This document shows positions 1 through 8,198 of a stretch of 64,000 nucleotides of DNA, one piece after another. The notes under the pieces were generated by a model that was given only the letters and a program-made list of their open reading frames with translations, was not told the origin of the DNA and made no database searches. Source of the stretch: Pseudomonas sp. Teo4 (GTDB taxonomy: Bacteria; Pseudomonadota; Gammaproteobacteria; Pseudomonadales; Pseudomonadaceae); the NCBI RefSeq assembly GCF_034387475.1, contig NZ_JAXCIL010000002.1:1364001-1428000 (forward strand), given 5' to 3'. The number at the start of each line of letters is the position of its first letter. Positions within the stretch are counted from its first letter, which is position 1. A program made the translations under genes and the position numbers.

Positions 1-328
1 GCTGGCTGACATCGAACGGGCCGTTGGCGGCAGGTTCTTCCTCCTGCACCGGCAGAGCAACATCGAACTTGCCGCTCTCTACACCCGGCAGCACATCGGC
101 TGCAGGGGCTTCGATGAACTCGGCGCGCAAGTCCAGCTCTCGGGCCAGGTCCTGGCCGAACTCGATCTGAAAGCCCGTCAGGCGGTCGTTCTCCTTGAAG
201 GCATAAGGTTTGTTGTCAGCCTGCACGGCAATCCGCAATTCGCCCCGGTCGGCGATTTCGTCTATCAGCTCGGCCTGAGCCAATGGAGTGATCAGTACTG
301 CCAGCAGTACGCCTATGGTCGAACGCAT
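1..328 (-). CDS. Amino-acid ABC transporter periplasmic binding protein (partial, runs off left edge)
   Basis: Only the N-terminal 109 residues lie in the window. The ATG is the complement of 326-328. A signal peptide begins MRSTIGVLLAVLITPLAQA, followed by ELIDEIADRGELRIAVQAD and then NKPYAFKEND and LTGFQIEFGQDLAREL. This is the start of lobe 1 of family-3 solute-binding proteins, which deliver polar amino acids to an inner-membrane ABC permease. The ligand cannot be told from this fragment, and the rest of the gene and any transporter partners lie outside the window. Confidence 0.8.
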   Translation of the reverse strand, partial: MRSTIGVLLAVLITPLAQAELIDEIADRGELRIAVQADNKPYAFKENDRLTGFQIEFGQDLARELDLRAEFIEAPAADVLPGVESGKFDVALPVQEEEPAANGPFDVSQ

Positions 329-525
329 GAATGCCCCTTTTTCTTTGGCAGATGAATAACCTTCGCCGCGACTTTCTTCCTCGTCGCGGTCGAGCGCAGC
401 CTATGACCTTGAAGCCTTGGCGAGGTTTAACCCTAACTGAAATATTTCTCTTTGTGGGCTATGGTGAACTACCGCCGCCATTCGTTTACAGGCCGCGGTC
501 AATAAGTGAATCACAGGAGAAGTGA

Positions 526-1002
526 ATGAACAGCCTATTTTCGCGTGCTGCCGTTGCCGGTCTGCTGATGGGAGTATCGGTGCTCGCCAGTGCCGCAGAT
601 GCGCTGAAGAGCCAGGAGCCGCCCAAGGATGCCAAGGTCTTCATCGTTTCCCCCGCCGATGGCGCCACGGTCGACAAAACCTTCACCGTCAAATTCGGCA
701 TCGAAGGCATGGCGCTCAAGCCCGCTGGCGACCAGACCCCGCACACCGGCCACCACCACCTGCTGGTGGATGTCGACAAGGCACCGGCTGCCGATCAGCC
801 ATTGCCTACCAGCCTGATGCCAGCGAACAACGCGCCGCTGCCGGCCGGCCCGCAAGTGCTGCACTTCGGCAAGGCGCAGACCGAAGCGACCATTACCCTG
901 ACGCCGGGCAAGCACACCCTGCAGCTGGTGCTGGGCGACCAGTATCACGTGCCGTTCAAGCCGAGCGTCGAGTCGCAGAAAGTTACTGTAACCGTGAAGT
1001 AA
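526..1002 (+). CDS. DUF4399 domain periplasmic protein
   Basis: 158 residues. A signal peptide (about residues 1-24, ending LASA) precedes a single small domain rich in His: HTGHHHLLVD near residues 76-85 and GKHTLQLVLGDQ near 127-138. This matches DUF4399, a family of unknown biochemical role in which the His cluster might bind a metal (inference). A good ribosome site (acaggagaag) sits just before the ATG. The gene stands alone: the binding-protein gene on its left is divergent and serA on its right is convergent. A REP pair and the serA terminator follow it. Confidence 0.8.
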   Translation: MNSLFSRAAVAGLLMGVSVLASAADALKSQEPPKDAKVFIVSPADGATVDKTFTVKFGIEGMALKPAGDQTPHTGHHHLLVDVDKAPAADQPLPTSLMPANNAPLPAGPQVLHFGKAQTEATITLTPGKHTLQLVLGDQYHVPFKPSVESQKVTVTVK

Positions 1003-1008
1003 CGGTTG

Positions 1009-1102
1009 CTCCCATCGCGGGTAAGCCCGCTCCCACAGGATTTCACCGCCCTTAATGGCAGCGCTGAACCTGTGGGAGCGGGTTCACCCGCGAAAGGGCC
1101 GG
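1009..1102. repeat. REP pair (inverted)
   Basis: Two P. putida-type REP units face each other: one at 1009-1039 containing cgggtaagcccgctcccac, the other at 1069-1102 containing gtgggagcgggttcacccg. They lie between the convergent DUF4399 gene and serA. Confidence 0.85.
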
Positions 1103-1112
1103 AACAGGCGAC

Positions 1113-1148
1113 AAAAAAAGGCGACCTTCATCGAAGGCCGCCTTTTTT
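1113..1148 (-). terminator. Intrinsic terminator of serA (works on both strands)
   Basis: Stem ggcgaccttc (1120-1129) pairs with gaaggccgcc (1133-1142), with one non-Watson-Crick step. A T-run lies on one side and an A-run on the other, so the hairpin can stop transcription from serA and from the opposite strand. Confidence 0.85.
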
Positions 1149-1165
1149 CGTTACGCTGCGAGCGC

Positions 1166-2395
1166 TTAGAACAGAACGCGGGAGCGGATGGTGCCCTTGA
1201 CGTGCTGCAGCTTCTCTTGCGCCAGGTCCGAGTACTCGGCGTCAACGTCGATTACCACGTAACCCACTTTCTCGTTGGTCTGCAGGAACTGACCGGAGAT
1301 GTTGATACCGTTCTCGGCGAAGACTTTGTTGATCTCGCTGAGTACGCCAGGGATGTTTTCGTGGATGTGCAGCAGGCGGTGCTTGCCCGGGTGCGCTGGC
1401 AGGGCCACTTCAGGGAAGTTGACCGAGGATACCGAGGTACCGTTGTCGCTGTACTTGACCAGCTTCTCGGCCACTTCCAGGCCGATGTTGGCTTGGGCTT
1501 CGGCGGTGGAACCACCGATGTGCGGAGTCAGGATCACGTTGTCCAGGCCACGCAGCGGGCTTTCGAACTCTTCGTCGTTGGAGCGCGGCTCGACCGGGAA
1601 TACGTCGATGGCGGCGCCGATCAGGTGCTTGTCCTTGATCGCAGCGGCCAGGTGGTCCAGCTCAACCACGGTGCCACGGGCGGCGTTGATCAGGATCGAG
1701 CCCTTTTTCATCGCACGGATTTCTTTCTCGCCGATCATCCATTGGGTGGACGGCAGCTCAGGCACGTGCAGCGAGACGATGTCAGCCAGGCCCAGCAGTT
1801 CGGTGAGGCTGGTGACCTGAACGGCATTGCCCAGCGGCAGCTTGGTCAGCGGGTCGTAGAAGTAGACCTGCATGCCCAGGTTCTCGGCCAGGACCGACAG
1901 TTGGGTACCGATCGAGCCGTAGCCGACGATGCCCAGCTTCTTGCCACGGATCTCGAACGAGTTGGCCGCGCTCTTGATCCAGCCACCACGGTGGCAGGAG
2001 GCGTTTTTCTCAGGGATGCCGCGCAGCAGCAGGATGGCCTCGGCCAGTACCAGTTCGGCTACCGAACGGGTGTTGGAGTAAGGTGCGTTGAACACGGCGA
2101 TGCCGCGCTCGCGAGCAGCTTCGAGGTCGACCTGGTTGGTGCCGATGCAGAAACAGCCGACGGCGACCAGTTTCTTCGCGCAGTCGAAGATTTCTTCGGT
2201 CAGTTGGGTGCGCGAACGAATACCGATGAAGTGGGCATCGGCGATCTTTTCCTTCAGCTCGGCTTCAGGCAACGAACCAGTGAGGTATTCGATGTTGGTG
2301 TAGCCGGCAGCCTTGAGGGTATCGACCGCGTTCTGGTGCACACCTTCAAGAAGAAGGAACTTGATCTTGCTCTTGTCGAGAGAAGTCTTGCTCAT
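1166..2395 (-). CDS. serA: D-3-phosphoglycerate dehydrogenase
   Basis: 409 residues, the length of E. coli-type SerA. It oxidises 3-phosphoglycerate to 3-phosphohydroxypyruvate with NAD, the first step of serine synthesis. The nucleotide-binding loop VGYGSIG is at residues 157-163. Further along are INAARGTVVE (catalytic Arg region) and TPHIGGSTAEAQ (catalytic His), and a C-terminal ACT domain occupies about the last 70 residues (LLHIHENIPGVLSEIN), the usual site of serine feedback inhibition. It is divergent from the D-2-hydroxyglutarate dehydrogenase-like gene. SerA enzymes of this type can also reduce 2-oxoglutarate to D-2-hydroxyglutarate, which gives that neighbour an obvious job. Confidence 0.97.
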   Translation of the reverse strand: MSKTSLDKSKIKFLLLEGVHQNAVDTLKAAGYTNIEYLTGSLPEAELKEKIADAHFIGIRSRTQLTEEIFDCAKKLVAVGCFCIGTNQVDLEAARERGIAVFNAPYSNTRSVAELVLAEAILLLRGIPEKNASCHRGGWIKSAANSFEIRGKKLGIVGYGSIGTQLSVLAENLGMQVYFYDPLTKLPLGNAVQVTSLTELLGLADIVSLHVPELPSTQWMIGEKEIRAMKKGSILINAARGTVVELDHLAAAIKDKHLIGAAIDVFPVEPRSNDEEFESPLRGLDNVILTPHIGGSTAEAQANIGLEVAEKLVKYSDNGTSVSSVNFPEVALPAHPGKHRLLHIHENIPGVLSEINKVFAENGINISGQFLQTNEKVGYVVIDVDAEYSDLAQEKLQHVKGTIRSRVLF

Positions 2396-2478
2396 CTGCG
2401 TAAACCTGTATCCCGGAGAAAAAATGGCGAGAGGGTAAAGCGGCGCGGTGTCGGCCTTAGCACGAACAGCAGGGGGGC

Positions 2479-2490
2479 TATGCTAGCATA
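2479..2490. promoter_or_regulatory. 12-bp palindrome in the serA / D2HGDH divergent promoter region
   Basis: tatgctagcata is a perfect 12-bp palindrome inside the 170-bp spacer between the divergent serA and flavoprotein genes. It may be an operator or contain overlapping -10 elements. The sequence alone does not decide, and no regulator is encoded next to it. Confidence 0.3.
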
Positions 2491-2565
2491 CGCGACACAA
2501 TCTGAGCTTATCCCGACAGGTGAAGAGTGCTCAGGGTGACTATGAATAAGTCGAGAGTTCCAGCG

Positions 2566-3963
2566 ATGACCCACCCGGCGGTAATTGATGAACTGAAGAC
2601 CCTGGTCGACCCTGGCAGGGTCCTGACCGACGCGGCTTCCCTCGAAGCGTACGGCAAGGACTGGACCAAGCACTACCCGCCAGCGCCTACGGCCATCGTC
2701 TTCCCCAAGACTGTAGAACAGGTGCAGGCCATCGTCCGCTGGGCCAACCGCTACAGGGTCGCGCTGGTGCCTTCCGGCGGGCGTACCGGGCTGTCTGCCG
2801 GGGCCGTGGCCGCCAACGGCGAGGTGGTGGTCGCCTTCGACTACATGAACCAGATTCTCGACTTCAACGCCTTCGACCGCACCGTGGTCTGCCAGCCGGG
2901 TGTCATTACTCGCCAGTTGCAGTCGTTTGCCGAAGAGCAAGGCCTGTATTACCCGGTGGACTTCGCGTCCTCCGGTTCCAGCCAGATTGGCGGCAATATT
3001 GGCACCAATGCCGGTGGAATCAAGGTGATTCGCTACGGCATGACCCGTAATTGGGTCGCCGGACTCAAGGTGGTCACTGGCAAGGGCGAACTGCTTGAAC
3101 TCAACAAGGACCTGATCAAGAACGCCACCGGCTACGACCTGCGCCAGTTGTTCATCGGCGCCGAAGGCACGCTGGGCTTCGTGGTCGAGGCAACCATGCG
3201 CCTGGACCGCGCACCGCGCAACCTCACCGCGATGGTGCTGGGCACGCCGGACTTCGACTCGATCATGCCGGTGCTGCATGCCTTCCAGGCCAAGCTGGAC
3301 CTGACCGCCTTCGAGTTCTTTTCCGACAAGGGCCTGGCCAAGATCATGGGGCGCGGCGATGTGCCAGCGCCGTTCGAGACAGACTGCCCGTTCTATGCGC
3401 TGCTGGAGTTCGAGGCCAGTACCGAGGAAGTCGCCAACGAGGCCCTGGCCACCTTCGAGCATTGCGTCGAGCAAGGCTGGGTGCTGGATGGGGTCATGAG
3501 CCAGAGCGAGACCCAGCTGAAGAACCTGTGGAAGCTGCGCGAGTACCTGTCCGAGACCATCTCCCACTGGACCCCTTACAAGAACGACATATCCGTCACG
3601 GTTTCCAAGGTGCCGGCTTTCCTGCGTGACATTGATGCCATCGTCGGTGAGCACTACCCGGACTACGAAGTGGTCTGGTACGGCCATATCGGTGACGGCA
3701 ACCTGCACCTGAACATCCTCAAGCCCGACCACATGAGCAAGGACGACTTCTTCGCCTCCTGCACCAAGGTCAACAAGTGGGTGTTCGAGATCGTGCGACG
3801 CTACAACGGCTCGATCTCTGCCGAGCACGGCGTGGGCATGACCAAGCGCGACTACCTGGGTTACAGCCGCTCAGCTGAAGAAATTGCCTGCATGAAGGCA
3901 ATTAAGGCCGTCTTCGACCCTAACGGCATCATGAATCCGGGTAAGATCTTCGCTCCTGAATAA
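2566..3963 (+). CDS. FAD-binding D-2-hydroxyglutarate dehydrogenase
   Basis: 465 residues from the ATG at 2566 (MTHPAVIDELKTL). An ATG at 2542 and a GTG at 2527 are in frame and would add 8 or 13 residues; I prefer 2566 because family homology starts there. The N-terminal half is a PCMH-type FAD domain with PSGGRTGLSAG and SSQIGGNIGTNAGG. The C-terminal half is an FAD-oxidase C domain with YGHIGDGNLHLNI and SAEHGVGMTKRDYLG. Family members pass electrons from D-2-hydroxyglutarate or D-lactate to an electron-transfer flavoprotein. Placement divergent from serA matches the known coupling in Pseudomonas, where this enzyme removes the D-2-hydroxyglutarate made by SerA. D-lactate dehydrogenase is the alternative call. 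Confidence 0.85.
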   Translation: MTHPAVIDELKTLVDPGRVLTDAASLEAYGKDWTKHYPPAPTAIVFPKTVEQVQAIVRWANRYRVALVPSGGRTGLSAGAVAANGEVVVAFDYMNQILDFNAFDRTVVCQPGVITRQLQSFAEEQGLYYPVDFASSGSSQIGGNIGTNAGGIKVIRYGMTRNWVAGLKVVTGKGELLELNKDLIKNATGYDLRQLFIGAEGTLGFVVEATMRLDRAPRNLTAMVLGTPDFDSIMPVLHAFQAKLDLTAFEFFSDKGLAKIMGRGDVPAPFETDCPFYALLEFEASTEEVANEALATFEHCVEQGWVLDGVMSQSETQLKNLWKLREYLSETISHWTPYKNDISVTVSKVPAFLRDIDAIVGEHYPDYEVVWYGHIGDGNLHLNILKPDHMSKDDFFASCTKVNKWVFEIVRRYNGSISAEHGVGMTKRDYLGYSRSAEEIACMKAIKAVFDPNGIMNPGKIFAPE

Positions 3964-3988
3964 AAAGCAGTAGCCAGAGGAGTCGGCC

Positions 3989-4654
3989 ATGAGTTACCAG
4001 CACCAGTACGTAGACGGCACGCGCATCCACTTCCCGCTGGGCAAGGTGGTGTGCATCGGCCGCAACTATGCCGAGCATGCCAAGGAACTGGACAACCCTA
4101 TTCCGAGCGAGCCGCTGCTGTTCATCAAACCGGGCAGCTGCGTGGTGCCGCTGGAAGGCGGTTTCAAGATCCCGACCGACCGCGGTTCGGTGCACTACGA
4201 GGCGGAAATCGCCGTGTTGCTGGGCAAGCCGCTGTCCACCAATCCGACTGAGGAAGAAGTGCTCGACGCCATCTCGGGTTACGCACCTGCCCTGGACCTG
4301 ACCCTGCGCGATGTGCAGGCCAAGCTCAAGGAAAAGGGCCTGCCGTGGGAGCTGTGCAAGAGCTTCGACGGGGCGTGCGTGTTGCCACCGTTCGTCTCGG
4401 CGGCCAGCTTCGAGGACGTCACCGACATTCCGGTACGCCTGACCATCAATGGTGAAGTACGCCAGGATGGCAACAGCGCGATGATGCTCAACCCTATCGT
4501 GCCGATCATCCAGTACATGGCCGCACATTTCTCCCTGCAGGCGGGCGATGTGATCCTCACCGGCACGCCAGCTGGCGTTGGTCCGTTCAACGTGGGCGAT
4601 GAGCTGGTGCTCGAGCTACCGGGTGTGAGCCGCTTCGAAAGCCGTGTGCTCTGA
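3989..4654 (+). CDS. Fumarylacetoacetate hydrolase family protein
   Basis: 221 residues, a single FAA-hydrolase fold. Recognisable stretches are GKVVCIGRNYAEHAKEL, FIKPGSCVV, HYEAEIAVLLGK (metal-binding acidic residues), LTLRDVQAKLKEKG, KSFDGACVLPPFV and the C-terminal GDVILTGTPAGVGPF. Members of the YcgM/FAHD1 size class act as acylpyruvases or oxaloacetate decarboxylases; the substrate is not fixed by sequence. It starts 25 nt after the flavoprotein stop with cagaggag as ribosome site, so the two genes probably form one transcript. Confidence 0.88.
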   Translation: MSYQHQYVDGTRIHFPLGKVVCIGRNYAEHAKELDNPIPSEPLLFIKPGSCVVPLEGGFKIPTDRGSVHYEAEIAVLLGKPLSTNPTEEEVLDAISGYAPALDLTLRDVQAKLKEKGLPWELCKSFDGACVLPPFVSAASFEDVTDIPVRLTINGEVRQDGNSAMMLNPIVPIIQYMAAHFSLQAGDVILTGTPAGVGPFNVGDELVLELPGVSRFESRVL

Positions 4655-4669
4655 CTACCGTGCCTGTCG

Positions 4670-4703
4670 GCTCCTGTAGGAGCCGGCTTGCCGGCGATAG
4701 GGC
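4670..4703. repeat. Single REP element
   Basis: One unit, with gtaggagccggcttgccggc as its core, between the FAA hydrolase gene and the first SdiA-regulated gene. Confidence 0.75.
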
Positions 4704-4718
4704 CATCAGCCCCCAAAC

Positions 4719-4734
4719 AAGACAGTTTTTTCAC
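4719..4734 (+). promoter_or_regulatory. Candidate ColR-type binding site
   Basis: AAGACAGTTTTTTCAC agrees with most of the ColR consensus I recall from P. putida (YYNAMNNYTTTTTCAC), failing only in the first two positions. A -10-like gattat follows at 4756-4761, about 50 nt before the ATG of the SdiA-regulated gene. I recall the homologous P. putida gene being listed in the ColR regulon; this is memory, not a search. Confidence 0.4.
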
Positions 4735-4813
4735 AAACGATCTGGATAATGCGCTGATTATCGTCCATCTGCCGGCAGCCGCGTGACCCCGGTATTTTTC
4801 AGGAACATTCTGC

Positions 4814-5740
4814 ATGGCCCCCACCTCCAGCGCCCCCGCCAACTCACGCCCCAAGCGTCGCTTCTTCCTGCGCTGGCCGTTCGGCCTGGCCTTAGCGGCA
4901 GTGATTGGCTACGGCGTGGCAGTGGCCATGCACTGGGACGACCGGGGGCTGCTCTGGGTCAAGGAAGGTTTCGAGAGCACAGCCGAGCAAAGCGAGAGTG
5001 TCTGGCTACCTGACTACCAGGTGGATATCGACGGCAAAATTTTGCCGGGCATGGAGGACGACGAGGCATCTGACCTGTCTTTCAACCCTCGCACCCGCAC
5101 CCTGTTTGCCGTCATGGGCAAGAACCCGTTCCTGGTCGAACTGAGCCTTGATGGCGATGTTCTGCGCAAGATGCCGCTCAATGGCTGGGAAAACCCGGAA
5201 GGCGTTGCTGTATTGGAAGATGGCCAGCTGGCCATCGTCGACGAGCGTCGCCACGACCTGACTTTGGTCAAGGTGGATGCGCACACGACGTCGCTGAACC
5301 GAACCGACTTCCAAAGCTACGACCTGGGTGAGTCGGTGAAGAGCAATAAGGGCTTCGAGGCGGTCGCCTGGGACCCGATGCGTCAGCGTCTGGTGATCGG
5401 TGAGGAACGCCCACCAAAGCTGTTTACCTGGAGCACCGATGGGCGCAGCCCTCTGAAAGGCGAAAAGCAGTCGCTGCCCAATGACGAGCTGGACCTGCGC
5501 AACCTGTCGGCCCTTGGCGTCGACCCGCGTACCGGCCATCTGCTGGTGCTGTCGTCCGACTCCAACATGCTGCTGGAGCTGGATGAACAAGGCCAGCAGG
5601 TCAGCTTCATGACGCTGCTCGGCGGTTTCAACGGCCTGGAAGACACCGTGCCGCGCGCCGAGGGTGTGGCCATGGATGACCAAGGCAACCTGTACATGGT
5701 CAGTGAACCCAACCTGTTCTATCGCTTCAGAAAGAACTGA
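4814..5740 (+). CDS. SdiA-regulated domain protein, membrane-anchored beta-propeller (paralogue 1)
   Basis: 308 residues. A short cytoplasmic N-terminus rich in Arg and Pro is followed by one membrane segment near residues 20-36 (WPFGLALAAVIGYGVAVAM). The remainder is a periplasmic SdiA-regulated/NHL-like propeller: DLSFNPRTRTLFAVMG, GWENPEGVAVLEDGQLAIVDE, NKGFEAVAWDPMRQRL, EGVAMDDQGNLYMVSEPNLF. No enzymatic activity is assigned to the family. RBS aggaac precedes the ATG. It is the first of two tandem paralogues; see the candidate ColR site upstream. Confidence 0.85.
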   Translation: MAPTSSAPANSRPKRRFFLRWPFGLALAAVIGYGVAVAMHWDDRGLLWVKEGFESTAEQSESVWLPDYQVDIDGKILPGMEDDEASDLSFNPRTRTLFAVMGKNPFLVELSLDGDVLRKMPLNGWENPEGVAVLEDGQLAIVDERRHDLTLVKVDAHTTSLNRTDFQSYDLGESVKSNKGFEAVAWDPMRQRLVIGEERPPKLFTWSTDGRSPLKGEKQSLPNDELDLRNLSALGVDPRTGHLLVLSSDSNMLLELDEQGQQVSFMTLLGGFNGLEDTVPRAEGVAMDDQGNLYMVSEPNLFYRFRKN

Positions 5741-5830
5741 TGGCAACTTAAGGCCATTCTTACGCCAGCATTAAGCTTTACTTCAGTTGTTCATGGTTAG
5801 ATTCGCCACCCTCACGTCGAGTCTGCCGTT

Positions 5831-6742
5831 ATGCGCCGTTTCATTCGCCTGCCACTGATCTTCGCTACTCTTGGCCTGCTCGCCTTGTGCGTGCTGGCCT
5901 TGGCTGGCCATGAGTTTCGTCTGTTCGAGCGGGGCTGGTTCAACCTCAAGACCTGGTTGCAGCCCGCAGAACAGAGCATTGGTCTGGATCGCTACCAGGT
6001 GGTGGTAGAGGCGCAGCCTGTCGAGGGGCTGGACGATGACCTTTCCGCGCTGACCTATGACCCCGATCGCAAGACCCTCTTCACCGTCACCAATGCACGT
6101 TCCGAACTGATCGAGCTTTCGCTGGATGGCCGTATCCTGCGCCGGGTGCCGTTGACCGGATTTGGCGACCCGGAGGCCGTGGAGTATGTCGGCCCCAACA
6201 GCTATGTGATCACCGATGAACGCCAGCAACGTTTGATTCGCGTGCGTTTGGATGACGACACGATGTTCCTCGATGCCAATGATGCCGAGCAACTGAGCCT
6301 CGGCATCGGACTGAACGGCAACAAGGGCTTTGAAGGCCTGGCCTATGACTCGGCGGGTAAACGCCTGTTCGTGGCCAAGGAACGCGACCCGATGATGATC
6401 TACGAGATTCACGGCTTCCCGCATGAGAACCCAGGCCAGCCGTACGCCGTGCATGTAGTACAGGACCGCAAGCGTGATTCACGGCTGTTTGTGCGGGACT
6501 TGTCGAGTTTGCAGTTCGATGAACGCAGCGGGCATTTGCTGGCGCTCTCGGATGAGTCCCGGCTGGTGCTGGAGCTGGATGTGGAAGGGAAGCCGCTGAG
6601 TACCTTGTCGTTGCGCAAGGGCTACCAGGGTTTGAAGGAGACCGTTCCCCAGGCAGAAGGCATCGCCATGGATGAAGCAGGGGCCATCTACCTGGTCAGC
6701 GAGCCGAACCTGTTCTACGTGTTCAAACAGCCGGCCGACTGA
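5831..6742 (+). CDS. SdiA-regulated domain protein, membrane-anchored beta-propeller (paralogue 2)
   Basis: 303 residues with the same plan as the gene before it: one N-terminal membrane segment (LIFATLGLLALCVLALAG, about residues 9-26), then a periplasmic propeller. Shared signatures are LTYDPDRKTLFTVTN, GFGDPEAVEYVG, NKGFEGLAYDSAGKRLFVAK and the C-terminal EGIAMDEAGAIYLVSEPNLF. The 90-nt gap upstream contains cttaaggccattcttacg, a two-half-site arrangement that might be its own regulator site. Tandem duplication is evident from the protein similarity; separate functions are not known. Confidence 0.85.
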   Translation: MRRFIRLPLIFATLGLLALCVLALAGHEFRLFERGWFNLKTWLQPAEQSIGLDRYQVVVEAQPVEGLDDDLSALTYDPDRKTLFTVTNARSELIELSLDGRILRRVPLTGFGDPEAVEYVGPNSYVITDERQQRLIRVRLDDDTMFLDANDAEQLSLGIGLNGNKGFEGLAYDSAGKRLFVAKERDPMMIYEIHGFPHENPGQPYAVHVVQDRKRDSRLFVRDLSSLQFDERSGHLLALSDESRLVLELDVEGKPLSTLSLRKGYQGLKETVPQAEGIAMDEAGAIYLVSEPNLFYVFKQPAD

Positions 6743-6768
6743 TACATCAGCAGGCCGGTTGCCGGGTT

Positions 6769-7533
6769 TCAGTCTGCTGCTGTGGTGCCCAGGAACTTGC
6801 GCAGGAATTGCCGCGTGCGCTCTTCCTTGGGGCTGGCGAACAACGCCTTGGCCTCACCCTGTTCCACGATCACGCCCTTGTCGAAGAAAATCACACGATT
6901 CGCCACATCGCGAGCAAAGCTCATCTCGTGGGTGACGATGATCATGGTGCGTTTCTCCTCGGCCAGGCCGCGGATGGTGGACAGTACTTCACCCACCAGC
7001 TCGGGGTCGAGGGCCGAGGTCGGCTCGTCAAACAGGATGACCTCAGGCTCCATGGCCAGGGCTCGGGCAATGGCGACCCGCTGCTGCTGGCCACCAGACA
7101 GACGCCGAGGGTAGGACTCTTCCTTGCCGGCCAGGCCAACTTTGGCCAACAGCCTGCGCCCCAACTCGATCGCTTGTGCCCGGGGTGTTTTCTTGACGAT
7201 CACTGGCCCCTCGATCACGTTCTCCAGGGCTGTGCGGTGGGGGAACAGGTTGAAGTTCTGGAACACGAAGCCGGCCTGTTGGCGCAGCTGGCGGATCGCC
7301 CCTTGCTGGCTGCCCAGGGTGCGGTTGGCGTCGATGCGGATGCTGCCGATCTGGATCTGCCCGGCATCCGGCGTTTCCAGCAGGTTGAGGCAGCGCAGGA
7401 AGGTGGTCTTGCCCGAGCCGCTGGGGCCGATGATGGCAACCACCTCGCCGGGCTGCACGGTCAGGTCGATACCGTTGAGCACGGTCTGGCCCTTGAACTG
7501 CTTGGTCAGGCCTTTTACTTCGATCATGCTCAA
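6769..7533 (-). CDS. Amino-acid (cystine-type) ABC transporter ATP-binding protein
   Basis: 254 residues. Walker A GPSGSGKT lies near residue 36, the Q-loop is in FVFQNFNLFPHRT, the signature is LSGGQQQRVAIARAL, Walker B is VILFDEPTSALDPE, and the H-loop is IIVTHEMSFA. It belongs to the polar amino-acid uptake family (GlnQ/TcyN-like). Its start overlaps the permease stop by 4 nt, making it the third gene of a binding protein-permease-ATPase operon read leftward. Confidence 0.92.
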   Translation of the reverse strand: MSMIEVKGLTKQFKGQTVLNGIDLTVQPGEVVAIIGPSGSGKTTFLRCLNLLETPDAGQIQIGSIRIDANRTLGSQQGAIRQLRQQAGFVFQNFNLFPHRTALENVIEGPVIVKKTPRAQAIELGRRLLAKVGLAGKEESYPRRLSGGQQQRVAIARALAMEPEVILFDEPTSALDPELVGEVLSTIRGLAEEKRTMIIVTHEMSFARDVANRVIFFDKGVIVEQGEAKALFASPKEERTRQFLRKFLGTTAAD

Positions 7534-8198
7534 TGCTCCTGGTCGTGCTGGTTGACCCGCGCTTCCATACGGTTCTGGAAGTGCGCGAGGATGCTGCAGA
7601 GAATCCAGTAGATCACCGCAACAGCCAGGTACATGGTGAACACTTCGAAGGTGCGCGCGGTAATCAGCTGCGCCTGGCGGAACAACTCGGGCACCTGGAT
7701 GGTCGCCGCCAGGGCGGTGTCCTTGACCAGCGAGATGAAGCTGTTACCCAAGGGCGGCAGCGCAGTGCGCAATGCCTGCGGCAGAATGGCCCGGCGCATG
7801 GCCTGGGTGCGGGTCATGCCGATACTGGCAGCGGCTTCCCACTGACCACGGTCGATCGACGAGATGGCTGCCCGCAGGATTTCGCAGATGTAGGCCGCCA
7901 TGTTCAGTGACAGGCCGATCAGCGATGCCGGAATCGGATCGAGCTCGATACCGATCTGCGGCATGCCGAAGTAGATCACGAACAACTGCACCAGCAGCGG
8001 TGTACCGCGGAAGAACGACACGTAGACGCGTGCCAGCCAGTTCAGCGGCAGGATCTTCGACAGCCGCATGAGTGCCAGGGCAAACCCCAGCAGCAGGCCG
8101 AAGAACATGCCGCCGACACTGAGCAGCACCGTATAACCCGCGCCCTTCAGCAGGAAGGGCGTGGAGTCGACAACGAGTTGCAGGCTTTCAGCGATCAT
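7530..8198 (-). CDS. Amino-acid (cystine-type) ABC transporter permease
   Basis: 222 residues, His/Glu/Gln/Arg/opine-type permease. Membrane segments are visible near residues 18-42, 58-78, 85-105 and 187-208. The ATPase-contact EAA loop is EAAASIGMTRTQAMRRAILP. Both ends overlap neighbouring genes by 4 nt, so translation is likely coupled. One permease gene suggests a homodimer channel. Confidence 0.92.
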   Translation of the reverse strand: MIAESLQLVVDSTPFLLKGAGYTVLLSVGGMFFGLLLGFALALMRLSKILPLNWLARVYVSFFRGTPLLVQLFVIYFGMPQIGIELDPIPASLIGLSLNMAAYICEILRAAISSIDRGQWEAAASIGMTRTQAMRRAILPQALRTALPPLGNSFISLVKDTALAATIQVPELFRQAQLITARTFEVFTMYLAVAVIYWILCSILAHFQNRMEARVNQHDQEH

